From contig NZ_CP017675.1 in the NCBI RefSeq assembly GCF_001870225.1, forward strand, positions 1,733,623 through 1,771,145: 37,523 nt of DNA, read 5' to 3'. Below, piece by piece: positions 1-8,716 of this stretch. The first letter of the stretch is position 1. The number at the start of each line of letters is the position of its first letter. The notes beneath the pieces were generated by a model. The model was not told the origin of the DNA. It ran no database searches and worked only from the letters and a program-made list of their open reading frames with translations. The translations under genes and the position numbers were made by a program. The stretch is from Gloeomargarita lithophora Alchichica-D10. Lineage in GTDB: Bacteria; Cyanobacteriota; Cyanobacteriia; Gloeomargaritales; Gloeomargaritaceae.

Positions 1-172
1 TGGATGAATTGGAAACTTTTGTAGGCTCAAAAAAAACAAAATCTGGCTGTGGACAGCCGTTGACCACTTTAGAAAAGGGATTTTAGGTTGGGTAATAGGA
101 GATCGTAGTAGTCAAACATTCTGTCCTTTGTGGCAATTATAGCTAAACACGTAAAGGTTGACATAATAACAT

Positions 173-198
173 GGGTCGCAGGGCACCGCCCCGCATTG
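173..198 (+). repeat. Core remnant of the dispersed palindromic element
   Basis: The stretch GGTCGCAGGGCACCGCCCCG followed by a TTGGTT-like tail matches the G/C-rich core found at about 6505-6532, 34396-34414 and 36730-36757. The outer ends are not clearly preserved here, so it is a decayed copy. The match is seen directly; membership in a mobile family is inferred. Confidence 0.55.
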
Positions 199-280
199 GT
201 TTTCCGAAATCTTGAGACGACAACCTTACCCTACTTAGCTATAATTCATAGCTTCATTCAGCAATGCCGATATTCGTTAT

Positions 281-337
281 AGGACACCTTTATTTTTAAT
301 AGAACACTTGCTCTAAACCCAATTAGGATTGCGATAT
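281..337 (+). repeat. End fragments of both element types
   Basis: GGACACCTTTATTT at about 284 resembles the GGACACCTCTAT terminal repeat seen at 36703-36820. The segment AACCCAATTAGGATTGCGAT (317-336) matches the right end of the 101-bp elements at 21449-21549 and 21856-21956, with one substitution (GCGATATA for GCTATA). This looks like nested or recombined remnants of the two end types. Confidence 0.5.
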
Positions 338-347
338 ACCTGCAAAA

Positions 348-367
348 CAAGGGGCTTAAACCCCTTG
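348..367 (-). terminator. Rho-independent terminator of the 346-aa gene
   Basis: Read on the minus strand, CAAGGGG, a TTTAAG loop and CCCCTTG form a 7-bp stem followed directly by TTTT. It lies about 40 bases after the stop codon of the gene at 408-1448. A closely similar GGGGC/GCCCC hairpin recurs at 36653-36670, so this stem may itself belong to a dispersed motif. Confidence 0.6.
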
Positions 368-407
368 CCGTGAAAAACGCTGTAACTCCCCTCTCCCTGA
401 AATTGGT

Positions 408-1448
408 CTATGTTTGAGCGCGTAAATCCCTGAGCAGTTCTGTTGCGGTTCCCAAAAAGCGCACCGTATCGGGGTGAACATCCCAGGCACTATCCTCATC
501 CGGGAACGTCTCCGGCGAAAACATGGCCTCTAAAACCTGGAGATTCGGTCGAAATAACCCATAACTCGCAGGTGAGAGCCGGTGTTGCATCGAATTATCT
601 AGCAACGTCACCAGCAAACGTACCAACGACCAATTCACCCGCAGGGGTGGGTAGAGCATAACACATAGGGGAAAAAGCTCAGCTTGAATTGCGCTCAAAT
701 TGCCCTCTAGCACCACCAAACACAAGTACATCTGGAACATTTCCACATCCCGCACACTGGACACCCGCACCATCAGGTTATCCAAAGTACCAGAGTAACA
801 GGTGTAGCCCGACAATTGTTGGGACACATTAGCACAAATACCTTCCGCCTGTTCTGTGATCAAAGGCAGTAACTCCCGTACGGCAACCAAAGGGGGAGCG
901 TGAAACTCATATCCAGCGGCGGCGACATAAGTACGTTGTAATGGCAAGTATAACAGGTCATCCAACACCTTCAGATATTCATTCAGGGCTAACCGCTCCT
1001 CTGGAGACAATAGGTCAAGAACCGCCAAGCCGGTGTAATGAAACTGCATGCTCATAAAACCTAAAACTCTAGGGTCACGAGCCGTGTAACTCTGGCGAAT
1101 TGCCCCGACTTCTGACTGCATCTGTACATAAAACCGACTTGGGCTGATGCGGGCAATGTAGGCATCCGCAACTCGCTGAATTAGCACCTGGGAATCGGAG
1201 GCAATTTTCCATGGATCAATCAATTTAGAATCAAGCCGATGCCGTTGCAGTTCCCCGGCCAGTAGCGTCTCAGTTCTTGTCCACGCCTGGGAACTGGCAA
1301 AGCGCAAATTCTGATTGACTTTTTCTGGCAAATTCGCCGATTGAGTTTGCGACCAAGCGGCATCAAGCAAGTTACTAACATATTTTTTTGACCAGAGACC
1401 GGCTAGCTCGGCCTCACCTTTATCTTGGGAAAACCTGTGAGAAGACAT
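408..1448 (-). CDS. Conserved hypothetical protein, predicted all-helical
   Basis: This 346-residue soluble protein has no signal peptide, no membrane segment and no motif I recognise. It is rich in Leu and Ala and should be mostly alpha-helical. A distinctive stretch, DPRVLGFMSMQFHYTG, lies near residues 124-139. The ATG at 1448 is the only sensible start. It is monocistronic, with a terminator at 348-367 and an upstream region carrying an 18-bp tandem repeat and a possible promoter. Base composition matches the neighbours, so recent transfer is unlikely. I suspect a cyanobacterium-specific family from its general look, but no function can be assigned. Confidence 0.8.
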   Translation of the reverse strand: MSSHRFSQDKGEAELAGLWSKKYVSNLLDAAWSQTQSANLPEKVNQNLRFASSQAWTRTETLLAGELQRHRLDSKLIDPWKIASDSQVLIQRVADAYIARISPSRFYVQMQSEVGAIRQSYTARDPRVLGFMSMQFHYTGLAVLDLLSPEERLALNEYLKVLDDLLYLPLQRTYVAAAGYEFHAPPLVAVRELLPLITEQAEGICANVSQQLSGYTCYSGTLDNLMVRVSSVRDVEMFQMYLCLVVLEGNLSAIQAELFPLCVMLYPPLRVNWSLVRLLVTLLDNSMQHRLSPASYGLFRPNLQVLEAMFSPETFPDEDSAWDVHPDTVRFLGTATELLRDLRAQT

Positions 1449-1481
1449 GGTTTTGATAAAAACATTTAAGGATTTTATCTA

Positions 1482-1510
1482 TGGTTACAGCTTGGCTATT
1501 CAAAAGTCAA
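1482..1510 (-). promoter_or_regulatory. Possible sigma-70 promoter of the 346-aa gene
   Basis: On the minus strand a -35-like TTGACT (1505-1510) lies 17 bases from a -10-like TAACCA (1482-1487), about 35 bases before the ATG. The -35 is good and the -10 weak. The AT-rich tandem repeat sits just upstream and could act as an UP element. Confidence 0.35.
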
Positions 1511-1517
1511 TACAGTC

Positions 1518-1553
1518 TATTCATATAATTTTAATTATTCATATAATTTTAAT
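1518..1553. repeat. Exact 18-bp tandem duplication
   Basis: The unit TATTCATATAATTTTAAT occurs twice in direct succession (1518-1535 and 1536-1553). It contains only one G/C pair and lies immediately upstream of the possible promoter of the 346-aa gene. Confidence 0.9.
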
Positions 1554-1562
1554 AAATATAAC

Positions 1563-1636
1563 GGCAGACCCTAGAACTAGGGACGGGGGGCGGTGCCCCT
1601 GCGACCGCTGTGCAAGATTCAATTAGGATTGCTATA
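1563..1636 (+). repeat. Type 1 palindromic element, left-truncated copy
   Basis: The core GGGACGGGGGGCGGTGCCCC, then TGCGACCGCT, then a right end CAATTAGGATTGCTATA, match the 101-bp elements at 21449-21549 and 21856-21956. The right end stops at 1636, directly against the recG stop codon (1637-1639). The left terminal repeat is missing or diverged into the AT-rich stretch. Confidence 0.75.
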
Positions 1637-4033
1637 TTAACTCAAAGACACCACCTGTCCCGTGAGTCGGGCTAAGCGTTGGCTTAACTCGGTTTTCAGT
1701 TGGGGATAATTCGTCAATTCCGGGTCTGGTTGAATGAGTTGCTCCGCCCCTTGGCGAGCGATTTCCAAAATTTCCTGGTCTTCGATTAAACTGGTCAGCA
1801 CCAAATCCGGTAATCCCGCCTGCCGGGTGCCCAAAATTTCCCCTGGTCCGCGCAGGCGCAAATCCATTTCAGCGATCAAAAATCCGTCCTGGGATTGGGT
1901 CAAAACATTCAATCGTTGTTGCGTATCTTCCCCTTTTCCCTGGGTGACCAATAGACAATAGGATTGATGCCCCCCCCGCCCCACCCGCCCCCGCAATTGA
2001 TGAAGTTGCGCTAGGCCAAACCGTTCCGCATTTTCAATCATCATCACCGTTGCATTGGGTACATCCACCCCCACTTCCACCACCGTTGTGGAAACCAAAA
2101 TTTGAGTTTCCCCATCCCGAAATGCCCTGAGTGCCGCATCTTTTTCTGTCGCTGTTTGCCGCCCGTGTAATAACCCTAACCGACAGCCTTTGAAGGTCAT
2201 TTCCTGTAACTTTTGATATTCAGCAACGGCGGCTTTCGCTTCTAATTTTTCCGATTCTTCAATCAATGGCAAAATAATATAAACTTGGCGACCTTGGACA
2301 ATTTCTCGGCGGATTAAATCGTAGGCAAAATGCCGTTGACTTCCTGGAAAAATAGTGGTTTGAATTGCCTGTCGTCCGGGGGGTAATTCATCAATTTGAC
2401 TCACATCTAAATCCCCATGAATGGTTAAAGCCAAGGTGCGGGGAATCGGAGTGGCCGTCATGGTTAATACATGGGGTTCCATGCCCTTTTGCTGTAAAAG
2501 TGACCGTTGTCCCACCCCAAACCGATGCTGTTCATCAATGACCACCAGCCCCAAATGTTGAAAATTTACATCTTCTTGGATCAGGGCATGGGTTCCTACC
2601 ACGAGAGAGACTTCACCGGTGGATAATTGCCCTAAAATTTGCCGCCGTTGGCTGGCTTTAGTCGAACCGGTGAGTAATTCTACCGGAATATGCAAAGGCG
2701 TGAGCCAGTGGAGCAATTTTTGATAATGTTGTTCCGCCAAAACTTCCGTGGGAGCCATCAGGGCGGACTGATAGCCCGCTTCAATCGCCGCCAACATCGC
2801 CATCACCGCCACCACGGTTTTCCCAGAACCCACATCCCCCTGAACCAGCCGTTGCATGGGTTGGGGCTGTTGCAAATCCTGGAGAATTTCCTGTACCACC
2901 CGCTGTTGGGCACCCGTGAGGGCAAACGGTAATTGCGCCCGGAATTTCTGCAATAACTGTCCCTCGGTGATCAGTATGGGACTCGCATGGCGGCGATTTT
3001 GCTGACGGCGTTGCAAAAAACTCAGTTGTAAATAAAACAATTCATCAAATACTAAACGGGTGCGGGCACGTTTTAATTCTTCCCCATAACGGGGCGCATG
3101 AATCCCCTGATATGCAGTGCCTAAATCAATCAAATGGTGCTGTTTTTTCAACGTTTCTGGTAACGGGTCAGGCCAGGATTTCACCAGGGGGAGTACCCCA
3201 TGAATGGCTTGGCGTACCGAACTGGCTTTGAGGTCATTTCTGAGGGTATAAACCGGAATGATTTTACCAGCAGATTCCGACTCTTCGTCAATGATTTGAA
3301 TCGCCGGTTCATTCAATGTTTTACTAAATTTAGTTTCTTTTACCAACCCAGAAATAGCTACCATAGTTCCAGTTTTATAAATCTTTTTTTGTTGTTCCTG
3401 CCACCCTTTATTAGCATAGCGTTTGCCCATAAAATAGCGGTTAATTTTCATCCGTCCCGAACGATCTGCGACCCACCATTCGGCAATGGTTAATTGGGGA
3501 TTTTTGGGGCTGGTGAAACAGCGAAAACTCCGGATGGTGACAATAACCGTAACCGTTTTTCCTGGTTCCAAATCTTTGATCAGCAACCGCTGGGAATAAT
3601 CCACATAACTGCGGGGATAGTAACGCAATACCTCCCCTAGGGTTTTTAATCCCAAATTTTTCAAATATGTTTTGTAATAGGGCTTGAGAATTTCTAATTC
3701 CTGAATCGAGCTAATTTCCGTAGGCGGCGACGGCGGGGTTTCCTGCACCCGGGGGGAAGGGGCACCAGGGGTACGGACATGGGGCACCAGGGCGGCAATG
3801 CGTTCGATGAGGGCTTCCCGTTGGTCGCAGGTCAATTGGGGATAATGGTGTAGCTCCGCCAACAACACCTGCCACTGATTGATCGCTGGCTTCGGCAACC
3901 AATCCAGAGGCACCAGGCGCATCTGCTCCTTGAGAAATTCGTAAAACAGGCACTGCTGACCCTGGAGGTTGGGATAGCCTTCCTCCCGCTCCCACGCCAA
4001 CGCCTTGACTACCCGTACTGCATCCCATGTCAT
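1637..4033 (-). CDS. recG: ATP-dependent DNA helicase RecG
   Basis: RecG is a superfamily 2 branched-DNA helicase that remodels stalled replication forks and Holliday junctions. The 798-residue product (ATG at 4033) has a roughly 100-residue N-terminal extension like those I recall for cyanobacterial and plant forms. An OB-fold wedge domain follows (about 150-250), then Walker A GDVGSGKT (about 399-406), the DEQH box (about 500-503), TATPIPRT (about 526-533) and the C-terminal helicase lobe with QLRGRVGR. A GTG at 4066 would add 11 residues, but the ATG starting MTWDAVRVV is preferred. The gene is divergent from yidC, 75 bases apart. A repeat element abuts its stop codon without disturbing the frame. 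Confidence 0.96.
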   Translation of the reverse strand: MTWDAVRVVKALAWEREEGYPNLQGQQCLFYEFLKEQMRLVPLDWLPKPAINQWQVLLAELHHYPQLTCDQREALIERIAALVPHVRTPGAPSPRVQETPPSPPTEISSIQELEILKPYYKTYLKNLGLKTLGEVLRYYPRSYVDYSQRLLIKDLEPGKTVTVIVTIRSFRCFTSPKNPQLTIAEWWVADRSGRMKINRYFMGKRYANKGWQEQQKKIYKTGTMVAISGLVKETKFSKTLNEPAIQIIDEESESAGKIIPVYTLRNDLKASSVRQAIHGVLPLVKSWPDPLPETLKKQHHLIDLGTAYQGIHAPRYGEELKRARTRLVFDELFYLQLSFLQRRQQNRRHASPILITEGQLLQKFRAQLPFALTGAQQRVVQEILQDLQQPQPMQRLVQGDVGSGKTVVAVMAMLAAIEAGYQSALMAPTEVLAEQHYQKLLHWLTPLHIPVELLTGSTKASQRRQILGQLSTGEVSLVVGTHALIQEDVNFQHLGLVVIDEQHRFGVGQRSLLQQKGMEPHVLTMTATPIPRTLALTIHGDLDVSQIDELPPGRQAIQTTIFPGSQRHFAYDLIRREIVQGRQVYIILPLIEESEKLEAKAAVAEYQKLQEMTFKGCRLGLLHGRQTATEKDAALRAFRDGETQILVSTTVVEVGVDVPNATVMMIENAERFGLAQLHQLRGRVGRGGHQSYCLLVTQGKGEDTQQRLNVLTQSQDGFLIAEMDLRLRGPGEILGTRQAGLPDLVLTSLIEDQEILEIARQGAEQLIQPDPELTNYPQLKTELSQRLARLTGQVVSLS

Positions 4034-4108
4034 AGTTCCAGTGTAGCCACCAAAGACGGGCGACACAGGCTAATATCTAAAGGAAGTAAGCCATTGGGAC
4101 GTTGACGT

Positions 4109-5251
4109 ATGGACTTGTTCGGCACAAACTTCCTTTCCAATAACCTAATGCTCCCCATCCTGGATTTTTTCTACGGGGTGTTGCCGAGCTATGGGCTGGC
4201 GATTGTTGCCCTAACTTTAGTCGTGCGGGCGGCTTTAGCTCCCGTGAGTGCCGGACAAATTCGCAATATGCGCCAGATGAAGGTCGCCCAACCGGCCATG
4301 CAAAAGCGGGTCAAGGAAATTCAAGAACGCTACAAAAGCGACCCGGCGAAACAACAGGAAGAAATGTCCAAAGTCTATCAGGAATTTGGTAATCCCTTGG
4401 CCGGTTGTTTGCCCTTGGTTTTACAATTGCCGATTTTGTTTGCCTTGTTTGCCACCCTGCGGGGTTCGCCCTTTGCCGATGTTTCTTACCCCGTAGAATT
4501 GGAAATTGTCCCCCGTGACCAGGTGGTGCAATCCCAGCCCGTCAATGCCCAACCCCACAACATTTATGTCCAACCAGGGTTGCATTACTCGATTAGTGCG
4601 GTGAGTACGGTGGGGAATAAATTGAATGCGGGCGAGGAAACCCTCCTGGATTTTCGTGCCCCGGATGGGCGCAGTTTGGACAGCATTATTCAGGAAGTAA
4701 GTAATCCCAATGTTGCCCCCCATTGGACGGTAAAAACCGGGGCAGAGTTGGTGGAACTCACCACAGAAAACGGCCAAACCAAACTCAAAGCCCTCAATCC
4801 GGGTAAAGTTTCCCTCACGGGGTTAGTGCCGGGTCTAGCATCCAATGAAGGGTTTTTATTCATCTCTGCCCTGGGGCGGGTGGGGGCAATGGATAGCAAC
4901 GGCATGATCCATTGGGATACGGTGATTTTGGTATTGATTTTTGCCGCTAGTACCTACGCCAGCCAGATGATTACCAACCAGGGAGACACCGCTAAAAGCC
5001 CCCAACAGGATCAGGTGAATAAATCCCTACCTTTGGTGTTTGCGGTGATGTTTTTATTCTTCCCTTTACCCGCCGGGGTGTTGATGTACATGGTGATTGC
5101 CAACATTTTCCAAACGGCGCAAACCTTCGTCCTATCGCGGGAACCCCTACCGGAAAATCTGCAAAAAATCCTCGATGCACAGCAAAAAACAGTGACCACT
5201 CCAGCGGAAACTTTACCCTTTGAACCCAATCGGTCTAAGAAAAAAGCCTAG
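4109..5251 (+). CDS. yidC: Membrane protein insertase YidC/Oxa1/Alb3
   Basis: YidC inserts and folds membrane proteins, in cyanobacteria into both plasma and thylakoid membranes. The 380-residue product has an N-terminal hydrophobic segment with the conserved intramembrane Arg (VVRAAL, R40) and a basic amphipathic coiled-coil hairpin (about 50-92). A hydrophobic helix with NPLAGCLPLVLQLPILFALF follows at about 95-114. A soluble insert of about 140 residues (about 120-260) comes next, then two or three C-terminal membrane helices (about 268-337) and a basic KKKA tail. I recall yidC in many bacteria lying beside rpmH-rnpA; here it stands alone between divergent recG and a convergent glycosyltransferase whose stop is 1 base away. 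Confidence 0.95.
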   Translation: MDLFGTNFLSNNLMLPILDFFYGVLPSYGLAIVALTLVVRAALAPVSAGQIRNMRQMKVAQPAMQKRVKEIQERYKSDPAKQQEEMSKVYQEFGNPLAGCLPLVLQLPILFALFATLRGSPFADVSYPVELEIVPRDQVVQSQPVNAQPHNIYVQPGLHYSISAVSTVGNKLNAGEETLLDFRAPDGRSLDSIIQEVSNPNVAPHWTVKTGAELVELTTENGQTKLKALNPGKVSLTGLVPGLASNEGFLFISALGRVGAMDSNGMIHWDTVILVLIFAASTYASQMITNQGDTAKSPQQDQVNKSLPLVFAVMFLFFPLPAGVLMYMVIANIFQTAQTFVLSREPLPENLQKILDAQQKTVTTPAETLPFEPNRSKKKA

Positions 5252-5252
5252 G

Positions 5253-6467
5253 TCAGGCGTTAATCAAAGACTGGTACAACTCCAGATGACGTTGGACGAC
5301 AACGGTAAGGTCAAACGCCCGTTCCACTTTTTGACGAGCGTTTTTGCCCAATTCTAAACCCTGGCGCAAAACCCACCCGATGCCCGCCGCTAAATCCGCC
5401 GGGTCAAACGCTTGGGCGAGATAACCATTGGTATAATGATCAACAATGTCCTGCACCCCAGTCCCTGCAAAAGCCACCACCGGCGTACCACAGGCCATCG
5501 CTTCAGTAGCAACTTGACCAAACGTTTCTTGGCGGGAGGGCACGACCAGGACATCGGCGGCACTGTAGGCCAAAGCAAGTGCCACATCATCGGTAAGTGA
5601 ACCCAGACAACGCACGGGTAATCCCTCGAATCCGGGTGCCTGTTGTTGACCAAAAATCACCCAGAGTCTCCCATCGTCGGGAGGCAACATCTGTGCCGTT
5701 TCACAAAGCAAATCCCATCCCTTATGGGGTTCTTTGAGTAAACTTACCCCCCCCGCTAAAATAACTTTCTTCTCCTGCGGCAACTGCAAAATTTGGCGCG
5801 CCATCGGTTTAGGAATGACTCGGTAACGGTCAGTATCCAAGCCATTGGGAATAATTTTAACGTCACAATGTCCCAGTAAAGGACTGGATTTAACCTGATT
5901 TGCCAACCAAGAACTGGGGGTAATAATCACCGGTTGAAAATTGCACCAAGCCTTTTTTTTCCGTTGCCAAACCTGGTGGGATAAGTCATTTTGTCGGGAA
6001 CTATCTAATTGAGGACAATAGCCACATTGATTCATAAATAAATCACAACCTTGAGTGTAGTGACATCCCCCGGTGATTGCCCACATATCCTGGAATGTCC
6101 ATACCATTGGCTGAGAGGTGATTTTAGGCAGAAATTCAGGGATTAATAGCCCGTTGATCCAGTGAATGTGTAAAATATCAAAATTAAAGTTTTTGATTTT
6201 TTGAGGAACCAAATTCGGCACCCAATGGGTAGAAAACGCCCGCGAGTGATGGGGATAAAAATTTAACGGCCATTGGTCAGCTATCACTCGTAAACGTTTT
6301 ACAAGCCGAGATTCTGAATAAACATGAATCGTGGGGTCTTGACTACTTTTTCGTAATACCAACTGTTGAGAATTAACCCCCGATTTGAGCAATCCCTGGT
6401 GCAGGCGATAACTCGCCCGTGCCGCACCCCCAGAGGTATCATAGGTATTTAAGTGTAGGATATTCAT
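5253..6467 (-). CDS. GT4-family glycosyltransferase
   Basis: This 404-residue GT-B retaining glycosyltransferase probably acts on a cell-surface polysaccharide or glycolipid. The start MNILHLNTYDTSGGAARASY has the Gly-rich acceptor-domain loop. The C-terminal nucleotide-sugar domain has VPSRQETFGQVATEAMACG, the family E-x7-E pair (about E314/E322), plus LAGGVS and PNGLDT motifs. A four-cysteine cluster (about C135, C141, C148, C151) lies in the acceptor domain, as in a subset of GT4 enzymes whose motif reads like HDxWxxTGGCHY. The substrate cannot be deduced. It converges on yidC with one intervening base, so no separate terminator fits between them. Confidence 0.9.
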   Translation of the reverse strand: MNILHLNTYDTSGGAARASYRLHQGLLKSGVNSQQLVLRKSSQDPTIHVYSESRLVKRLRVIADQWPLNFYPHHSRAFSTHWVPNLVPQKIKNFNFDILHIHWINGLLIPEFLPKITSQPMVWTFQDMWAITGGCHYTQGCDLFMNQCGYCPQLDSSRQNDLSHQVWQRKKKAWCNFQPVIITPSSWLANQVKSSPLLGHCDVKIIPNGLDTDRYRVIPKPMARQILQLPQEKKVILAGGVSLLKEPHKGWDLLCETAQMLPPDDGRLWVIFGQQQAPGFEGLPVRCLGSLTDDVALALAYSAADVLVVPSRQETFGQVATEAMACGTPVVAFAGTGVQDIVDHYTNGYLAQAFDPADLAAGIGWVLRQGLELGKNARQKVERAFDLTVVVQRHLELYQSLINA

Positions 6468-6482
6468 CGCTTTTAAGCCATC

Positions 6483-6595
6483 ATATTTCTATTGCCAGAA
6501 TCCGTCGCAGGGGGGCACCCCCGTCCCTGGTTCTCCTAAATACATAGCTCCTGGCAAGATGATCCTTCATAATTGCGAATAAATAGAAGTGTTCT
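6483..6595 (+). repeat. Type 2 palindromic element, diverged copy
   Basis: It contains the shared core (GTCGCAGGGGGGCACCCCC then GTCCCTGGTTCTC, about 6503-6535) and ends with AATAAATAGAAGTGTTCT, a diverged version of the right end seen at 36803-36820. The left end is poorly preserved. It fills the intergenic space between the glycosyltransferase and bciB. Confidence 0.65.
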
Positions 6596-6606
6596 GACAA
6601 TATCAT

Positions 6607-7794
6607 TTAATCCTTGGGCAAACGATATTGGCTGACAATTTTTTTGGCAAATTCCGGCACATGACGGGCTAATTTATGGGGATAATTCCGCTGGACATAG
6701 AGATAATTGCGGGTGAAATGGGAATCAATAGAAAAGCGAGCATATTCTAATCCTTTCGGACCAAATTTTTCAATTACTACCCCCATCAAACGCGCCGCCC
6801 ACATGGGTAAAGTTACCCCCTGATCATAAGCTGGAATACTTTGTTGTACCGCCTGATGCCGTTGTCCTTGACTCATCACCGGTTGGGTTTCCAATTCATT
6901 CCCTACCAAGTCCAACATAGCCTGTCCCCGTTCATTGCGTACCACCAACCATTGCCAACCGAAAGGTGCCCCCATATAGCCAACCACCAAATCCGCTAAC
7001 CCATTCACATAGTCAAAACAACTCAAACACGATGGCGCAAAAATATCTTTCAATTCGCGGGTATTCAACCCAAAAAAAGGCACCTTTTCCACAGAATCAT
7101 CCTCGTGTTTGAAATGCACCTGATAATCCTGCATAAATTCATAATGAACCACAGTTTCAGGGGAACGACTGGTGGTTTCCAAAAACTTTTGCAACCCGGC
7201 TCGGTTCACGTTATCCACACAGGGCGTACCTAAAACGTAGAGTTTTTCTAAACCTAAATGCTTTTCCACGGCGCGCAGGGCTTGAATTTGACAGCCCACC
7301 CCAATCACCAACAACCGCTTTAGCCCAGAACGTTCAATTTCATCCAGGAGATTCAAATTGGGGGACAAGGTGGGTTTATTCACCCGCGCCGCTAGAATTT
7401 CCGCCGGAGTCCGGGCTAAAACAATTTGCGGTTGAAACCGATCCTGCGGAGTATTCTGCACACAAACCACTGCTTCGACCCAACCAGCATTTAACATTTT
7501 GGTAGCAATGGTGGTGACAATACCTGTCCATTGGGCACCGGGAATCGGTTGTTTTTTGCGGGCCGCCATCATCGTTTGATGTACCCCAAAATAACATTCA
7601 TCTTCCTGGTGAATTGAGCGTTTGCGCCCATGGGTTTGAGTTTCCAGAGTATCAAATTGCTGATGCAAAAAAGCACAAGCATCTTTCACATAATGAATGT
7701 AGGATGTATCACACAACCCACAGTCACTGCATAATTGTTTGGCCGGACGGGGGCTACCGGGTTTGAGGGGACGGGCTTGGTGGTGAGCCGCCAT
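6607..7794 (-). CDS. bciB: BciB-type ferredoxin-dependent divinyl-chlorophyllide 8-vinyl reductase
   Basis: BciB reduces the C8 vinyl group of 3,8-divinyl (proto)chlorophyllide a in chlorophyll synthesis, using ferredoxin, FAD and iron-sulphur clusters. The 395-residue product belongs to the F420-reducing hydrogenase beta-subunit (FrhB) family and closely resembles the cyanobacterial Slr1923 type. Candidate cluster ligands are C22, C25, C28 and C40 near the N-terminus and C168, C192, C256 and C259 further on; APSCLSCFDYVNGLADL is characteristic. The start is the ATG at 7794. The gene is divergent from the beta-barrel gene, with 154 bases between the two starts. No N-terminal targeting signal is seen, so it is probably stromal/cytoplasmic. 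Confidence 0.9.
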   Translation of the reverse strand: MAAHHQARPLKPGSPRPAKQLCSDCGLCDTSYIHYVKDACAFLHQQFDTLETQTHGRKRSIHQEDECYFGVHQTMMAARKKQPIPGAQWTGIVTTIATKMLNAGWVEAVVCVQNTPQDRFQPQIVLARTPAEILAARVNKPTLSPNLNLLDEIERSGLKRLLVIGVGCQIQALRAVEKHLGLEKLYVLGTPCVDNVNRAGLQKFLETTSRSPETVVHYEFMQDYQVHFKHEDDSVEKVPFFGLNTRELKDIFAPSCLSCFDYVNGLADLVVGYMGAPFGWQWLVVRNERGQAMLDLVGNELETQPVMSQGQRHQAVQQSIPAYDQGVTLPMWAARLMGVVIEKFGPKGLEYARFSIDSHFTRNYLYVQRNYPHKLARHVPEFAKKIVSQYRLPKD

Positions 7795-7868
7795 AGGTCA
7801 TAGAACCGATACAACTTCCTTACTGTAAGGGCAAAGCGACCCCAGTGCCAGGGAGTTTGACGGAACTT

Positions 7869-7877
7869 TGCTATAAT
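7869..7877 (+). promoter_or_regulatory. Extended -10 promoter element
   Basis: TGCTATAAT is a perfect extended -10 (TGn plus TATAAT), about 70 bases before the ATG at 7949. No good -35 lies at the usual distance, as is common for extended -10 promoters. It would serve the barrel/GH5 pair. Confidence 0.5.
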
Positions 7878-7948
7878 CATGTCTGTATGTGCTGACATTT
7901 CGCAGACCTCACTTGGGAACCCATTTATCATAATTGAGGTCACCGGCT

Positions 7949-8716
7949 ATGAAATGGACGCGAGTTTTTGGGGCAATTGGAATCGGCATGGCTACGGGAT
8001 TAGGGCACTCGGATTTAAGTTGGGCGGGCGGGTTTACTCAACCGGAAGGGGCGGCATTTGTCAGCACCACTTTTCGCACTTTGGAAAGTCGTACTTTTGA
8101 AAAATTAGAAATCGAAGCCTACGCAGAATACGGCATTAAAGATAATCTTACCCTAATTTTTAAGGTACCTTATCAATGGATTAGGGATGACCAATTCAAT
8201 CCCCAATTAACCAATAGTGGTTTTTTTGATGGCGAAGTAGGCATTCGCTGGCGATTTACCCAAGACCCCCTATTAGCGGCATCGTTGCAGGTAACGCCTA
8301 TTATTCCCCTCGGTTATGACCCCAATGCGCCCCTACCCCTGTCCCGGGGCGGTGTGGGTTTAGATGTACGGGTGCCCATTAGTCGTTCGTTTCCGGTGGG
8401 AAATCGCTGGGGCTATTGGACAGTTGAAGTAGGTTATCGCCCCTATTTTGGGAACCGTTCCGATGAATTTCGCACCTTTGCAGAAGTGGCAATTCCGGTT
8501 ACCGACCGACTCGATATGGCGGCGCAAATTGATAGCATCATTGGCACCCAAAACCCGGAAGCTAATTTCACCAAAGTGGTGGGTCAATTTCGCATCAAAG
8601 CTAGTGATTTAATCCGAGTTGTTCCGGGTGCGTACAAGCAAATTGATGGTTCGGGCTATGGGTTTGAAATGAGTTTATGGTTCACGTTTGGTGGTGCAGT
8701 CGCTACGGGCAAATGA
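7949..8716 (+). CDS. Secreted protein, probable outer-membrane beta-barrel
   Basis: The product has 255 residues from the ATG at 7949; a TTG at 7934 would add five residues ahead of the signal peptide and is less likely. Residues 1-26 are a Sec-type signal (MKWTRVFGAIGIG... cleaved near SWA-GG). The rest is a series of alternating aromatic/polar strands (for example IEAYAEYGIKDNLTLIFKVPYQW) ending FEMSLWFTFGG, typical of small outer-membrane barrels of the MetA/phenol-degradation or XagA-like kind. The stop overlaps the start of the next gene by 4 bases (ATGA), so the two are translationally coupled. Export or channel function for a glycan is inferred from that pairing only. Confidence 0.75.
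   Translation: MKWTRVFGAIGIGMATGLGHSDLSWAGGFTQPEGAAFVSTTFRTLESRTFEKLEIEAYAEYGIKDNLTLIFKVPYQWIRDDQFNPQLTNSGFFDGEVGIRWRFTQDPLLAASLQVTPIIPLGYDPNAPLPLSRGGVGLDVRVPISRSFPVGNRWGYWTVEVGYRPYFGNRSDEFRTFAEVAIPVTDRLDMAAQIDSIIGTQNPEANFTKVVGQFRIKASDLIRVVPGAYKQIDGSGYGFEMSLWFTFGGAVATGK

Larger units (their letters stand above)
1..407. other. Gene-free stretch with repeat remnants
   Basis: No convincing coding frame is present in these 407 bases. The stretch holds a remnant of the G/C-rich repeat core (about 173-198), fragments of both types of element end (about 281-337) and a terminator hairpin (348-367) serving the gene to the right. The first 170 bases are otherwise featureless to me. No tRNA-like cloverleaf was seen. 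Confidence 0.6.
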
